Source: Flavobacterium sp. (GTDB taxonomy: Bacteria; Bacteroidota; Bacteroidia; Flavobacteriales; Flavobacteriaceae). Taken from it: a stretch of DNA of 15,831 nt. The stretch spans positions 1-15,831 of the forward strand of contig NZ_JAGKWP010000054.1 in the NCBI RefSeq assembly GCF_021151785.1. Reading direction: 5' to 3'. The position numbers and the translations under genes were made by a program. Under the pieces are notes generated by a model. The model saw only the letters and a program-made list of their open reading frames with translations, was not told the DNA's origin and ran no database searches. Positions within the stretch are counted from its first letter, which is position 1, and each line of letters opens with the position of its first letter. Below, in pieces: positions 1 to 7,804 of this stretch.

Positions 1-519
1 ACTTTATTTTCATGTCAAGAAACTGAAACAAAAAAAGAAGATTTTAAAACAGGATATATAGATTCAGCTGTACTTTTAGAAAAGTATGAAAAATTCAAAG
101 ATGAAGCAGATAAATTAAAAGTTAAATATGAAGAAGCAGGTAGACCATATGAGACCAGAGAAAAGCAGTTAATGGCAGAAAGAGAGAGTTTACAACGTGC
201 CGCTCAAGCTAATGGTCCAGCTTGGGTACAACAAAATCAACAACGTTTAGCAGATTTTGAAAAAAGATCACAAGAATTTTTACAAGCTAAACAACAAGCT
301 TTAGCTGCTTTAGAGGAGCAAACTAATAAACAACAGGATTCTTTAGTAAAAGATGTTAGAAAATATATTAAAGAATACGGTAAAAAAGAAGGTTTTGATT
401 ATATCTTCTTAACAAATGATGCTTCTAATATTATTTATGCTAAAGATGGATATAATTTAACAGATAAGTTGTTAAAACAATTAAACGAAGAATACAAAAC
501 CAACAAAGAAAAAAAATAA
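1..519 (+). CDS. OmpH/Skp-family periplasmic chaperone-like lipoprotein (5' end missing)
   Basis: The frame is open from base 1, so the start codon and most of the signal peptide lie left of the window; 172 residues are visible. The first visible residues are TLFSC-Q, a good lipobox, so the mature protein probably starts at the Cys encoded at 13-15 and is lipid-anchored. The rest is charged and Gln/Lys/Glu-rich with long helical coiled-coil character (about residues 22-115). It ends in a segment containing GFDYIFL and IIYAKDGYNLT, which resembles the C-terminal part of OmpH/Skp proteins. Skp binds unfolded outer-membrane proteins in the periplasm; that role is inferred here from family likeness. 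An internal Met at 172 would give a short ORF but would cut the coiled coil, so I reject it as the start. A terminator follows directly. Confidence 0.8.
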   Translation, partial: TLFSCQETETKKEDFKTGYIDSAVLLEKYEKFKDEADKLKVKYEEAGRPYETREKQLMAERESLQRAAQANGPAWVQQNQQRLADFEKRSQEFLQAKQQALAALEEQTNKQQDSLVKDVRKYIKEYGKKEGFDYIFLTNDASNIIYAKDGYNLTDKLLKQLNEEYKTNKEKK

Positions 520-523
520 TTTC

Positions 524-551
524 ATCCCGATTCGTCGGGATTTTCTTTTTT
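524..551 (+). terminator. Rho-independent terminator after the OmpH-like gene
   Basis: ATCCCGA (524-530) pairs perfectly with TCGGGAT (535-541) around a TTCG tetraloop. It is followed by a T-rich run interrupted by one C (541-551). It lies 4 bases after the stop codon. The GC-rich stem stands out against the AT-rich surroundings. Confidence 0.9.
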
Positions 552-552
552 A

Positions 553-560
553 TATATTTG
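553..560 (+). promoter_or_regulatory. Candidate -7 box of the helicase promoter
   Basis: TATATTTG matches the Bacteroidetes -7 element TAnnTTTG and ends 20 bases before the helicase ATG. No TTG is found at the usual -33 distance, because that region falls inside the upstream terminator hairpin. Motif match only. Confidence 0.45.
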
Positions 561-580
561 CCTATCAATTATTTACGCCT

Positions 581-2854
581 ATGAAAAATGTATCAGCCGA
601 GGCACAATTTGTGCTTAAATTTATTAATCAAACCAATATACCTATCTTCTTAACAGGTAAAGCAGGAACAGGAAAAACAACGTTGTTAAAAGAAATTCTT
701 GCTACTACACATAAAAATACTACTGTTGTTGCACCTACAGGGATTGCCGCACTTAATGCAGGTGGAGTAACTATTCATTCTTTATTTCAATTGCCTTTTG
801 CCGCTTTTATTCCTGATAATAAGCCAGTTAATTTTATTTCTGGTCAACAAAAATTTGAAAGTCGTTTCACTTTAGGTCGTCATTTTAAAATGAATCGTAC
901 CAAAAAGGCAATCATTCAAAATCTTGAATTGCTCGTTATAGACGAAGTTAGTATGCTTCGTTCAGATGTGCTTGATGCTATGGATTTTATGCTAAAAAAA
1001 GTGAGACGTTCCGAAAAACCTTTTGGGGGTTGTCAGGTTTTATTTATAGGTGATTTATTACAATTACCTCCAATTGTTAAACCTGAAGAATGGCAATTAC
1101 TGCAAAAGTATTATGTAGGTATGTATTTTTTTCATGCACTTGTAATACAAGAAAATCAACCGTTGTATGTTGAATTAGACAAAATATTTAGACAAGATGA
1201 CGCTGTTTTTATTGAATTACTCAATCATTTGAGAAACAATACTATAACTTCCTCACATCTTAAGTTTTTGAGCAAATATGTTCAACCTGATTTTGACCTT
1301 AAGAAGAATACAGGTTACATTACATTAACAACTCATAATTACAAAGCGGATAAAATTAATGAGGAAGCTTTAAATGATTTAACCACCCCCTCTTTTTTTT
1401 ATTCTGCTGAGATAATTGGTGATTTTCCAGATAAAATTTATCCGATAGAACCAACACTTGAATTGCGTGTTGGTGCTCAAATCATGTTTATTAAGAATGA
1501 TACCGCATTAGAGAAAAAATTTTATAACGGCAAAATGGGAGTTATTCAATCATTAGCTGAAAAAGAAATTAGGGTTTTCTTTGCCGAAGAAAATAGAACC
1601 ATAGATGTAGATCTTTATACTTGGGAGAATATAAAGTACACTATTGATGATAACACAAAGGAAATTTCGGAAGAAGTTATAGGAACATTTACTCACTACC
1701 CCATCAAATTGGCGTGGGCTATTACCATTCATAAAAGTCAAGGTTTAACTTTTGACAAAGCAGCGCTTGATGTGTCGCAAGTTTTTGCTCCTGGACAAGC
1801 CTATGTAGCGCTTTCTAGACTTCGTGGCTTAAATGGCTTAATTTTGCTTTCTCCGTTGAATTTAAATGGAATTACAAGTGATCAATCAGTAATTAACTAT
1901 GCTAATAACAAAGCAACTTCAACTATTTTAGAGCAAACATTGACTCTAGAAACACGAAATTATCTTTTGGAAACGTTTATTAATGCATTTGATTTCAAAC
2001 AGTTAATACAAGAATGGCGTAATTTTCAATTTAGTTTTAAAGATGAATTACCCAATTCGACTAAAAACAAACATAAAATTTGGGCAACAACACAGGCAGA
2101 ATCCTTATTTCAGTTGTTAGAACCGTCCACAAAATTTGCATTACAATTAAAAAAAATTTTTAGTCAAGAACATGTTGATTTTACATTTCTAAAAGAACGT
2201 TGTGTGGCTGCTTATCAGTATTTTTTTAAAACAATTGATTTTATTGAAGATGAATTGTTGTTAAAAATAGAGGAAATTAAACGGAAAAAAAAGATGAAAG
2301 CCTTGTATGATGAGTTACAAGCTTTGGAAGAAATACAATTAAAAACGATTCTCAATTTAAAAAGAGCTTTAATACTCTTAAATGCATTAATAGAAAAGAC
2401 AGAAATTACAAAAGAACTTTTGTATTCAGATGAGATTAAATATTTTAAAATTAATAAGTTAGTATCAATTGCGAACCGTTTTAAATCGGAAAATAGTTCG
2501 TTATTAGAGGATGAGGACGATGTTTCTTATTATGATTTACCTAAGAAAAAAGAAAAAAAGGATAAAAAATCTACTTTAGAAACCACTTTTGAGTTGTGGA
2601 AACAAAATAAAACGATTTACCAAATTGCAGAAATCAGAAAATTGTCTGCGGGAACTATTTTTGGACATTTTACCAAATTATTAGAAGCTGATTTGTTGCG
2701 TTTAGATGATATTATATCAGATGAAAAAATAAACGAATTAAGAGAAGCTTTTAAAAATTACAATGATGAACCTTTAGGTGAAATTAAAGAAAAATACGGA
2801 GACCAATTTTCATGGGATGAATTACGCTTGTTTAAAGCGAGTTTGAAGAAGTGA
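581..2854 (+). CDS. PIF1/RecD-like SF1 helicase with C-terminal helix-turn-helix domain
   Basis: This is a 757-residue ATP-dependent DNA helicase of superfamily 1B. Visible motifs, in order: Walker A GKAGTGKTT (26-34), motif Ia APTGIAA (51-57), Walker B LLVIDEVSML (117-126), motif III GDLLQLPP (157-164), the late WAITIHKSQG motif (about 378-387) and motif VI GQAYVALSR (about 405-413). The helicase core ends near residue 430. A helical, charged middle region follows, then a Lys-rich linker, then a C-terminal HTH-like segment (about 664-705, containing TIYQIAEIRKLSAGTIFGH). That segment resembles the HTH_40 module also found at the C-terminus of RecQ-type helicases. PIF1/RecD2-like enzymes act 5'-to-3' on replication and recombination intermediates; the direction is inferred from the family. 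The gene is preceded by its own -7 box and converges with the exporter operon at its 3' end. Confidence 0.9.
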   Translation: MKNVSAEAQFVLKFINQTNIPIFLTGKAGTGKTTLLKEILATTHKNTTVVAPTGIAALNAGGVTIHSLFQLPFAAFIPDNKPVNFISGQQKFESRFTLGRHFKMNRTKKAIIQNLELLVIDEVSMLRSDVLDAMDFMLKKVRRSEKPFGGCQVLFIGDLLQLPPIVKPEEWQLLQKYYVGMYFFHALVIQENQPLYVELDKIFRQDDAVFIELLNHLRNNTITSSHLKFLSKYVQPDFDLKKNTGYITLTTHNYKADKINEEALNDLTTPSFFYSAEIIGDFPDKIYPIEPTLELRVGAQIMFIKNDTALEKKFYNGKMGVIQSLAEKEIRVFFAEENRTIDVDLYTWENIKYTIDDNTKEISEEVIGTFTHYPIKLAWAITIHKSQGLTFDKAALDVSQVFAPGQAYVALSRLRGLNGLILLSPLNLNGITSDQSVINYANNKATSTILEQTLTLETRNYLLETFINAFDFKQLIQEWRNFQFSFKDELPNSTKNKHKIWATTQAESLFQLLEPSTKFALQLKKIFSQEHVDFTFLKERCVAAYQYFFKTIDFIEDELLLKIEEIKRKKKMKALYDELQALEEIQLKTILNLKRALILLNALIEKTEITKELLYSDEIKYFKINKLVSIANRFKSENSSLLEDEDDVSYYDLPKKKEKKDKKSTLETTFELWKQNKTIYQIAEIRKLSAGTIFGHFTKLLEADLLRLDDIISDEKINELREAFKNYNDEPLGEIKEKYGDQFSWDELRLFKASLKK

Positions 2855-2869
2855 AATTAAATCACTTCT
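2847..2869. terminator. Hairpin shared by two convergent gene ends
   Basis: AGAAGTGA (2847-2854) pairs perfectly with TCACTTCT (2862-2869), leaving a 7-base loop. The helicase TGA stop is the end of the left arm, and the ABC ATPase stop (2857-2859 on the - strand) lies in the loop. Neither side has a clear T-tract, so this is at best a weak intrinsic terminator acting in both directions. Confidence 0.5.
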
Positions 2870-3528
2870 CCGTCTTTCATTTCAATAATGCGGTCGCTAC
2901 GTTTAGCAAAATCGTCATCATGTGTTACTGCAATAATAGTTTGACCATAATTTTTGGTCAATTCTTGAAAAATATCAAAAACGATTTGGGTATTTTTACT
3001 ATCTAAATTTCCTGTAGGTTCATCACCCATAATGAGTAGAGGATCATTGATTAATGCTCGGGCAATAGCTACACGTTGCTGCTGGCCTCCAGAAAGTTTG
3101 TTGGCTGGTTTTAACGCTTGGTCTTCAAGTCCTAAGATTTTTAATTTTTCATAAGCTTTATGTTCAATTTCGTCATGATTTAATTTGCCTAATTTCAAAG
3201 CTGGTATCATAACATTTTTTAAACAACTAAATTCAGCTAACAAATAATGAAATTGAAACACAAAACCAATTTTTTCATTTCTTATTGTAGCTAATTGATC
3301 GACACTTAAATCGGTTACTAATTGATTATCAATATGTAAATTTCCTGTATAATCGGTATCCATTGTTGAAAGGATATACAATAAGGTTGATTTACCACTA
3401 CCTGATTTTCCAATCATAGATAAAAACTCTCCTTTTTTAACCTCAAAAGAAATGTTTTTTAATACCTGAAACTCTATTGGATCATAAAAGAATTTATTGA
3501 TATTTTGTGTTTTTAAAATCGTACTCAT
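2857..3528 (-). CDS. ABC transporter ATP-binding protein (LolD/MacB-type)
   Basis: This 223-residue protein is the nucleotide-binding subunit of the exporter encoded upstream. Motifs: Walker A GKSGSGKST (40-48), Q-loop FQFH (Q92), signature LSGGQQQR (145-152), Walker B LLIMGDEP with catalytic Glu170, D-loop NLDS (174-177) and switch His203 in VTHD. The PTGNLDS stretch and overall size are characteristic of the LolD/MacB/FtsE branch, which powers mechanotransmission transporters rather than channel-type permeases. It has no fused membrane domain. Its start codon lies one base after the permease stop, so translation is probably coupled and the two subunits made together. It is the last gene of the operon and probably acts as a dimer on the cytoplasmic face. 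Confidence 0.93.
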   Translation of the reverse strand: MSTILKTQNINKFFYDPIEFQVLKNISFEVKKGEFLSMIGKSGSGKSTLLYILSTMDTDYTGNLHIDNQLVTDLSVDQLATIRNEKIGFVFQFHYLLAEFSCLKNVMIPALKLGKLNHDEIEHKAYEKLKILGLEDQALKPANKLSGGQQQRVAIARALINDPLLIMGDEPTGNLDSKNTQIVFDIFQELTKNYGQTIIAVTHDDDFAKRSDRIIEMKDGEVI

Positions 3529-3529
3529 T

Positions 3530-4753
3530 TTATTTTCTAAATATACTTACTGGATCTACTTTTGCTGCTTTTTTTGCGGGAATATAACCAGCTAAAAAGG
3601 TAATGATTAGTCCAACGATTACACCTTGCAAATATTTTAAAGGTTCAAAATCAATAGGAAAATAACCAATATCACCACCTACATAAACTTTTTTAAGAAT
3701 CGAAATTAATATTGTTGCAATTAACATCCCTCCTATCACTCCTGCAACTCCAATAGATATTGCTTGTGTAACAAAAATGCGAATAACATCTTTTCCCTTG
3801 AAACCCATCGCTTTTAAAATGGCAATATCATTTATTTTTTGCGTAATGGTCATGTTTAATATGTTATAAATTCCAAATCCAGCGACAATTAAAATTGTGA
3901 ATGAAACAAATAAAATAATGATTTTACGCATTTTATTAGCTGCCATAAAAGTTGCATTGGCTTGCTTCCACCCTTCTGCTTTGTATCCTGAAATAATGGA
4001 GAGTGTTTCGGCTATTTTTTCAGCTTGTTCTGGATCAAAAACATTGACATTAATATCGGTTACATAAGACGCTCCTTCTTTAAGAAATTGTTGGGCACTA
4101 GCAATATTTACGTAAGAAGTTGTTTTATCTACTTTAGAATTGTTGGTTTTAAATAATCCAATAATTTTTAAATTTTTAGTCACAGCTTTTGAAGAAGTGA
4201 TAGACAGGTTGTCTCCAACTCCTAAACTCATTTTCTCTGCAATTCCAGTTCCAATAATGATTCCGTTTGGATTTGATTTCAATAAATCAAAATTACCTTC
4301 TACCATGTAGGATTTGATATCAAACATAATATTAGCTTCTTCGGGTTTAATTCCTATAGCACTTCCTGCAATTTGTGATTTTCCATTGTTAAAGAACACA
4401 TTAGTAGCGACTTGTGGGGTTACAACGGTTACTTCTGGTTGTTTTAAAAGCGTTTCTATAATTAATTTTGGATTAATTATGGTGTTGTTTTTTGGAACAA
4501 TTTTTGGGTTAATGATAATAAACTTTTCTTTGGAGTTTTGAACCAATGGTTTACTAATGACATCGTCGTTATAAATTCTAATATGAGGAGTCGTTTTAAA
4601 AATACTGGCACTCGAACTCTTATCAAAACCCACAAGCATACTATTCATAAATATATAAATAGACATACCTAATACTACTCCCAAAGTAGCAACAGCTGTC
4701 ATTTTTTTATTAGAAAATAAATAGGTTTTTGCTATGTCTAAATTAATATTCAT
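3530..4753 (-). CDS. FtsX/MacB-type ABC transporter permease
   Basis: This 407-residue inner-membrane subunit has the MacB/LolCE topology. There is one N-terminal membrane segment (about 19-41), a large periplasmic domain (about 42-274), then three C-terminal segments (about 276-298, 328-352 and 371-391) forming the FtsX domain. The cytoplasmic loop with INDIAILKAMGFKGKDV (about 308-323) is the typical coupling region that contacts the ATPase. The ending AKKAAKVDPVSIFRK also fits the family, which often ends in a DPxxxLR-like motif. In E. coli MacB the ATPase is fused to the N-terminus; here it is a separate downstream gene. Only 5 bases separate it from the adaptor gene upstream. Association with an adaptor and a TolC-type channel points to MacB-like export rather than lipoprotein sorting. 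Confidence 0.9.
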   Translation of the reverse strand: MNINLDIAKTYLFSNKKMTAVATLGVVLGMSIYIFMNSMLVGFDKSSSASIFKTTPHIRIYNDDVISKPLVQNSKEKFIIINPKIVPKNNTIINPKLIIETLLKQPEVTVVTPQVATNVFFNNGKSQIAGSAIGIKPEEANIMFDIKSYMVEGNFDLLKSNPNGIIIGTGIAEKMSLGVGDNLSITSSKAVTKNLKIIGLFKTNNSKVDKTTSYVNIASAQQFLKEGASYVTDINVNVFDPEQAEKIAETLSIISGYKAEGWKQANATFMAANKMRKIIILFVSFTILIVAGFGIYNILNMTITQKINDIAILKAMGFKGKDVIRIFVTQAISIGVAGVIGGMLIATILISILKKVYVGGDIGYFPIDFEPLKYLQGVIVGLIITFLAGYIPAKKAAKVDPVSIFRK

Positions 4754-4758
4754 ATACT

Positions 4759-5844
4759 TTAAGGGACTAGTGGTACAATGATGTCTTCGCTTGATAAACC
4801 AGATAATATTTCAACATATTCGGTGGAAACAATTCCAGTTTTAACAAGTACTGCCGCCTCTTTTCTTTTTACTTTCACTTTATTGCCAAAACCAAGGTAT
4901 TTTCTAGGAATTAATAAAGCATTCTTTTTTTCGCCAACAAGAATGTTAGCTTCTAATTGTGTGCCATATAAGGAATTAGGTAACGATTGATTAAACAAGG
5001 CTTTGCATATAAATGATTGTGTTTTATCATCATAGGCAGTTAAAATTTCACTTATTTTACCTTCAAATACTTTTTGTTTATTGGTGTTTAATTGTATGAA
5101 TACAGGTTGACCTATTTTTATCTTAGCTATACTATTTTCATCTACATTTAAAACACATTCCATCTTTTTTGCATCAGCTATCACAGCTATTATGTCTCCT
5201 TTCTTTACATAATCTCCTGTTTCTTTTAATTTTTTTATCACAGTTCCTTCTTGTGGTACTTTTATTTGATTATAATTTAGTTGTACCCTACTGTTTTTTA
5301 ATTGGTTTTCAGCATTTATATCATTCTGTCTAGCTTGTTGCAATACTTGTTCATATTGTTTTTTTAAAGTATTCCATTGAGACAGTGAGTTTTCTGCTGC
5401 TAAACGCATATTTTCATATTCCACTTTAGCTACACTCTGACTTTCATACAAACGTTTATAGCGATTCGCTTGTTTGATATCTTGCTCGTATTTGCTTTCA
5501 GCAAATTGAATGTTTTGTTTTATTTGTTGTAATGTAGGCGAGGATGCTGTAACATTCATTTTAGCAATTGTGGTCAGTTGTTGATTAGATATACTATTGT
5601 TCGCATTGGTTGGATTATCAATGTTTGCAATTATTTGATTTACTTGTACATGTGTACCTATTTCAAAAGAAACATTAGTTAGTACACCATCTGTTTGCGC
5701 TGTTAAATTATAAGCATGATCCCACTCTAAAGTTCCTGATGCAAAAACCAATTCTTTAATGGTATCTAATTTTGGATGAATTTCATCTTTTGAACCACAA
5801 GAAAACAAAAAGAAAGTACTAATAAAAGCAATTATTTTTTTCAT
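4759..5844 (-). CDS. Membrane-fusion (periplasmic adaptor) lipoprotein of the exporter
   Basis: This is a 361-residue MacA/HlyD/AcrA-type adaptor linking the inner-membrane permease to the outer-membrane channel. The N-terminus is a lipoprotein signal with lipobox LFSC, so Cys16 is the predicted lipidated residue. Two half-lipoyl motifs flank a helical hairpin: the first at about 44-76 (around TAQTDGVL and GTHVQVNQ), the second at about 196-223 (around VPQEGTV and GDYVKKGD). Between them (about 103-190) is a Gln/Glu/Lys-rich predicted coiled coil that would dock onto TolC. A beta-barrel region follows (about 228-305), then a C-terminal membrane-proximal part ending in ILSGLSSEDIIV. It starts 15 bases after the tolC-like gene stop. 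Substrate unknown. Confidence 0.9.
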   Translation of the reverse strand: MKKIIAFISTFFLFSCGSKDEIHPKLDTIKELVFASGTLEWDHAYNLTAQTDGVLTNVSFEIGTHVQVNQIIANIDNPTNANNSISNQQLTTIAKMNVTASSPTLQQIKQNIQFAESKYEQDIKQANRYKRLYESQSVAKVEYENMRLAAENSLSQWNTLKKQYEQVLQQARQNDINAENQLKNSRVQLNYNQIKVPQEGTVIKKLKETGDYVKKGDIIAVIADAKKMECVLNVDENSIAKIKIGQPVFIQLNTNKQKVFEGKISEILTAYDDKTQSFICKALFNQSLPNSLYGTQLEANILVGEKKNALLIPRKYLGFGNKVKVKRKEAAVLVKTGIVSTEYVEILSGLSSEDIIVPLVP

Positions 5845-5859
5845 ATGTAAATCGATTTT

Positions 5860-7179
5860 TTAATTATTGTAAATTATAATTCGGTATTTAGTGTAACCAA
5901 TTGTTGCTAGTGCTGAAGCTAAATTTAACTCACTATTTATTAAATCATTATGTGAAATCAAAAGTTTGTCTAATGGCAAAATTTGTTCATCATATTGATT
6001 TTTGTTTTTTTCAAATGTGTCTTTTTTCAACACATATATTTTTTCTAAACTTCGGAATTGTTGTATTGCTTTTTCATATTCTAACACCCATTGTTTATTC
6101 ATTAAATCATTTTCTTTAGCAGCTTGTTCAGCATTGTTTTTCAATTGTTCAGCTTGAATTTTTTTTGCGTAAATAGTTGAAATTTTTTGAATAGTAGTAG
6201 GAAAATCCCAACTCAATTTTAACCCGATATAATTGTAATTTACCCAATTTGAATTAGGATCAAAATAGGTGATATTGCTTTGGTTTTGCCAATTAAAAGA
6301 AGAAATTAAAGTTAAAATAGGTAATTGCGACCATTGCGCGACTTTAACATCTTGAACTGTACTTTCATATTGTAATTCACTAATTTTAGTTTTTATGTTG
6401 TTTTTACTCTCTAATAATGAAATTTCTTTAGCATAATGATCTAGGTCTTCTTTCAGAAGAAAAACGTCTTTTTGATTGTAATAGGTTTGCAATGTTTCCA
6501 TTTGAATTTTTAGAGTAAGCTCAAGCTGTATGAGTTTGTCATCTATAGCAATCAAATTGCTTTCCGCTTCATTTAATTCTTGTTTTCGTAGTAATCCTTC
6601 TTTAAACTTATTTTGATTTATTGTAACTATTTGTTCAGCTGTTTTTTTGTTTTCCTCAAGTATTTGTTGTTGTTTTTTTAGTAATAAAATGTTGAAGTAC
6701 AAATTATTAATTTGATTGTAAACCGTTTGTTCATTCCATTTGTTTTGTTCTTTAATCAATTCTTCGTTTAAAGTGGCACTTTTAAGTAATGCTATAGTTC
6801 CTGGATTCACCACATCAATTTGTGGCTGGATTGAAAAAGTACTTACATATTGCTGTCCCATGGTTACTGCTTTAAATGTTCCCTCAGGTTGACCGAAAAT
6901 TGGTCCTGGCAAAAAACTAACTTGTTGGTTAAAGTTATTTATCACTTGTGCTGTTGATGGAATTCTAGGGTTAAGTATATTTCCTTTAGCTGTTTTTTTT
7001 GTTAATGCAGCTAAGTCAGTTTGTAGCGTCTGATTTTTAATGCTTATATTTTGCTCTTTGGCAGATATAATTAATTCTTCTAATTTTTTAATCTCTTTAT
7101 TTGTTTGTCCAAAACCTAATTGAACCAATAATAAAAAAAAGAAACGTTTTTGAATGCAAGAGTACATATTCATTTTCAT
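5860..7179 (-). CDS. TolC-family outer membrane efflux protein
   Basis: This 439-residue protein has the usual length and layout of TolC/OEP channels: a signal peptide (hydrophobic core at about 12-24, probable cleavage near GFG-Q), then two long repeats. These repeats mix helical, Gln/Lys/Glu/Asn-rich stretches with short beta segments. It contains NQINNLYFNILLLKKQQ (about 156-172) followed by the NKFKEGLLRKQELNEAESNLI segment, a hallmark of the family, and a second-repeat equivalent near the C-terminus ending in NSELNLASALATIGYTKYR. Family members trimerise into an outer-membrane tunnel. Met3 or Met5 could also be the start. It lies 9 bases after the regulator gene, which makes it the first structural gene of the exporter operon. 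Confidence 0.9.
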   Translation of the reverse strand: MKMNMYSCIQKRFFFLLLVQLGFGQTNKEIKKLEELIISAKEQNISIKNQTLQTDLAALTKKTAKGNILNPRIPSTAQVINNFNQQVSFLPGPIFGQPEGTFKAVTMGQQYVSTFSIQPQIDVVNPGTIALLKSATLNEELIKEQNKWNEQTVYNQINNLYFNILLLKKQQQILEENKKTAEQIVTINQNKFKEGLLRKQELNEAESNLIAIDDKLIQLELTLKIQMETLQTYYNQKDVFLLKEDLDHYAKEISLLESKNNIKTKISELQYESTVQDVKVAQWSQLPILTLISSFNWQNQSNITYFDPNSNWVNYNYIGLKLSWDFPTTIQKISTIYAKKIQAEQLKNNAEQAAKENDLMNKQWVLEYEKAIQQFRSLEKIYVLKKDTFEKNKNQYDEQILPLDKLLISHNDLINSELNLASALATIGYTKYRIIIYNN

Positions 7180-7188
7180 CTTTCTACT

Positions 7189-7779
7189 TTATTTTGAAGC
7201 TATTAATTTTAACGTAGTACACATTATTTTATTACCTTCTTCTATGTTATTAAATTGAAAATGAGCCATTTTCCATTTAAACATCTGCATGCGAAAAGAA
7301 CTTAAAACAATGTGCAACAAAGCATCCGTTTCTACAGAAGAAATAATTTCATTATTATTTTTACCTCTCTCTAATATTTCTCGTAATATTCTCATTTTCA
7401 TTTGCATTATTTTCATCATGGTGTTTTGTATTGTTGTTGATTCATCAATTAAACCTTCTGATAAAATGGCAATTAGAAAATGAGGGTTTTCAGCAAAAAA
7501 ATGAAATTGACTGTTAAATATTACTTCTAAATTCTTTATTGCATGTGTCTTTTCATCAACCAATCTGTTTAAACGTGTTGACATGGAAGTGTATAATTCA
7601 TTAAGTAATAATTCTAAGATTGCTTCTTTTGACGGGAAATGTCTATATATAGCACTTTCAGAGAAATTCATTTCAGCTGCTAAAGATTTTGTTGTTAATC
7701 CTTTTATTCCTTTTTCAAGTAAAATCTTTCCGCTTACTTCTATTATTTCTTGTTGTCTCGATGATACTTTTGTTTTCAT
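7189..7779 (-). CDS. TetR/AcrR-family transcriptional regulator of the exporter operon
   Basis: This 196-residue protein has the N-terminal TetR DNA-binding domain (about 8-60). The HTH is at about 27-50, with the family signature SESAIYRHFPSKEAILELLL; the C-terminal all-helical part would be the ligand-binding and dimer domain. It is the first gene of a five-gene - strand operon and is 9 bases upstream of the TolC-like gene. A TetR-type repressor heading its own efflux operon, with a palindrome immediately before its start codon, implies autoregulation relieved by a ligand, perhaps an exported compound. An in-frame TGA lies eight codons upstream of the chosen ATG and the next internal Met is residue 37, inside the HTH, so the start is well fixed. 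Confidence 0.92.
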   Translation of the reverse strand: MKTKVSSRQQEIIEVSGKILLEKGIKGLTTKSLAAEMNFSESAIYRHFPSKEAILELLLNELYTSMSTRLNRLVDEKTHAIKNLEVIFNSQFHFFAENPHFLIAILSEGLIDESTTIQNTMMKIMQMKMRILREILERGKNNNEIISSVETDALLHIVLSSFRMQMFKWKMAHFQFNNIEEGNKIMCTTLKLIASK

Positions 7780-7783
7780 ATTA

Positions 7784-7791
7784 CAAATGTA
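7784..7791 (-). promoter_or_regulatory. Candidate -7 box of the tetR/exporter operon promoter
   Basis: On the - strand this reads TACATTTG, a full match to TAnnTTTG. It ends only 4 bases before the tetR ATG, so transcription would start at or within a base or two of the start codon. There is no good TTG at the -33 position. Confidence 0.55.
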
Positions 7792-7792
7792 T

Positions 7793-7804
7793 GTGAATAT
7801 TCAC
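7793..7804. promoter_or_regulatory. Palindromic operator, probable TetR binding site
   Basis: GTGAATATTCAC is a perfect 12-base inverted repeat. It lies just upstream of the candidate -7 box, between it and the expected -33 region, so a bound dimer would block RNA polymerase. Position and symmetry are typical of TetR-family operators; binding itself is inferred. Confidence 0.7.

Noticed and set aside
172..519. Short stand-alone protein starting at the ATG at 172
   Set aside because: The same frame is open back to base 1 with a lipobox and matching coiled-coil composition, so this is an internal Met of a longer gene cut by the window edge.
3530..5844. LolCDE-type lipoprotein-sorting system
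   Set aside because: The permease and ATPase resemble LolCE/LolD, but they sit in one operon with a TolC-type channel, an adaptor and a TetR regulator, which fits tripartite export better.
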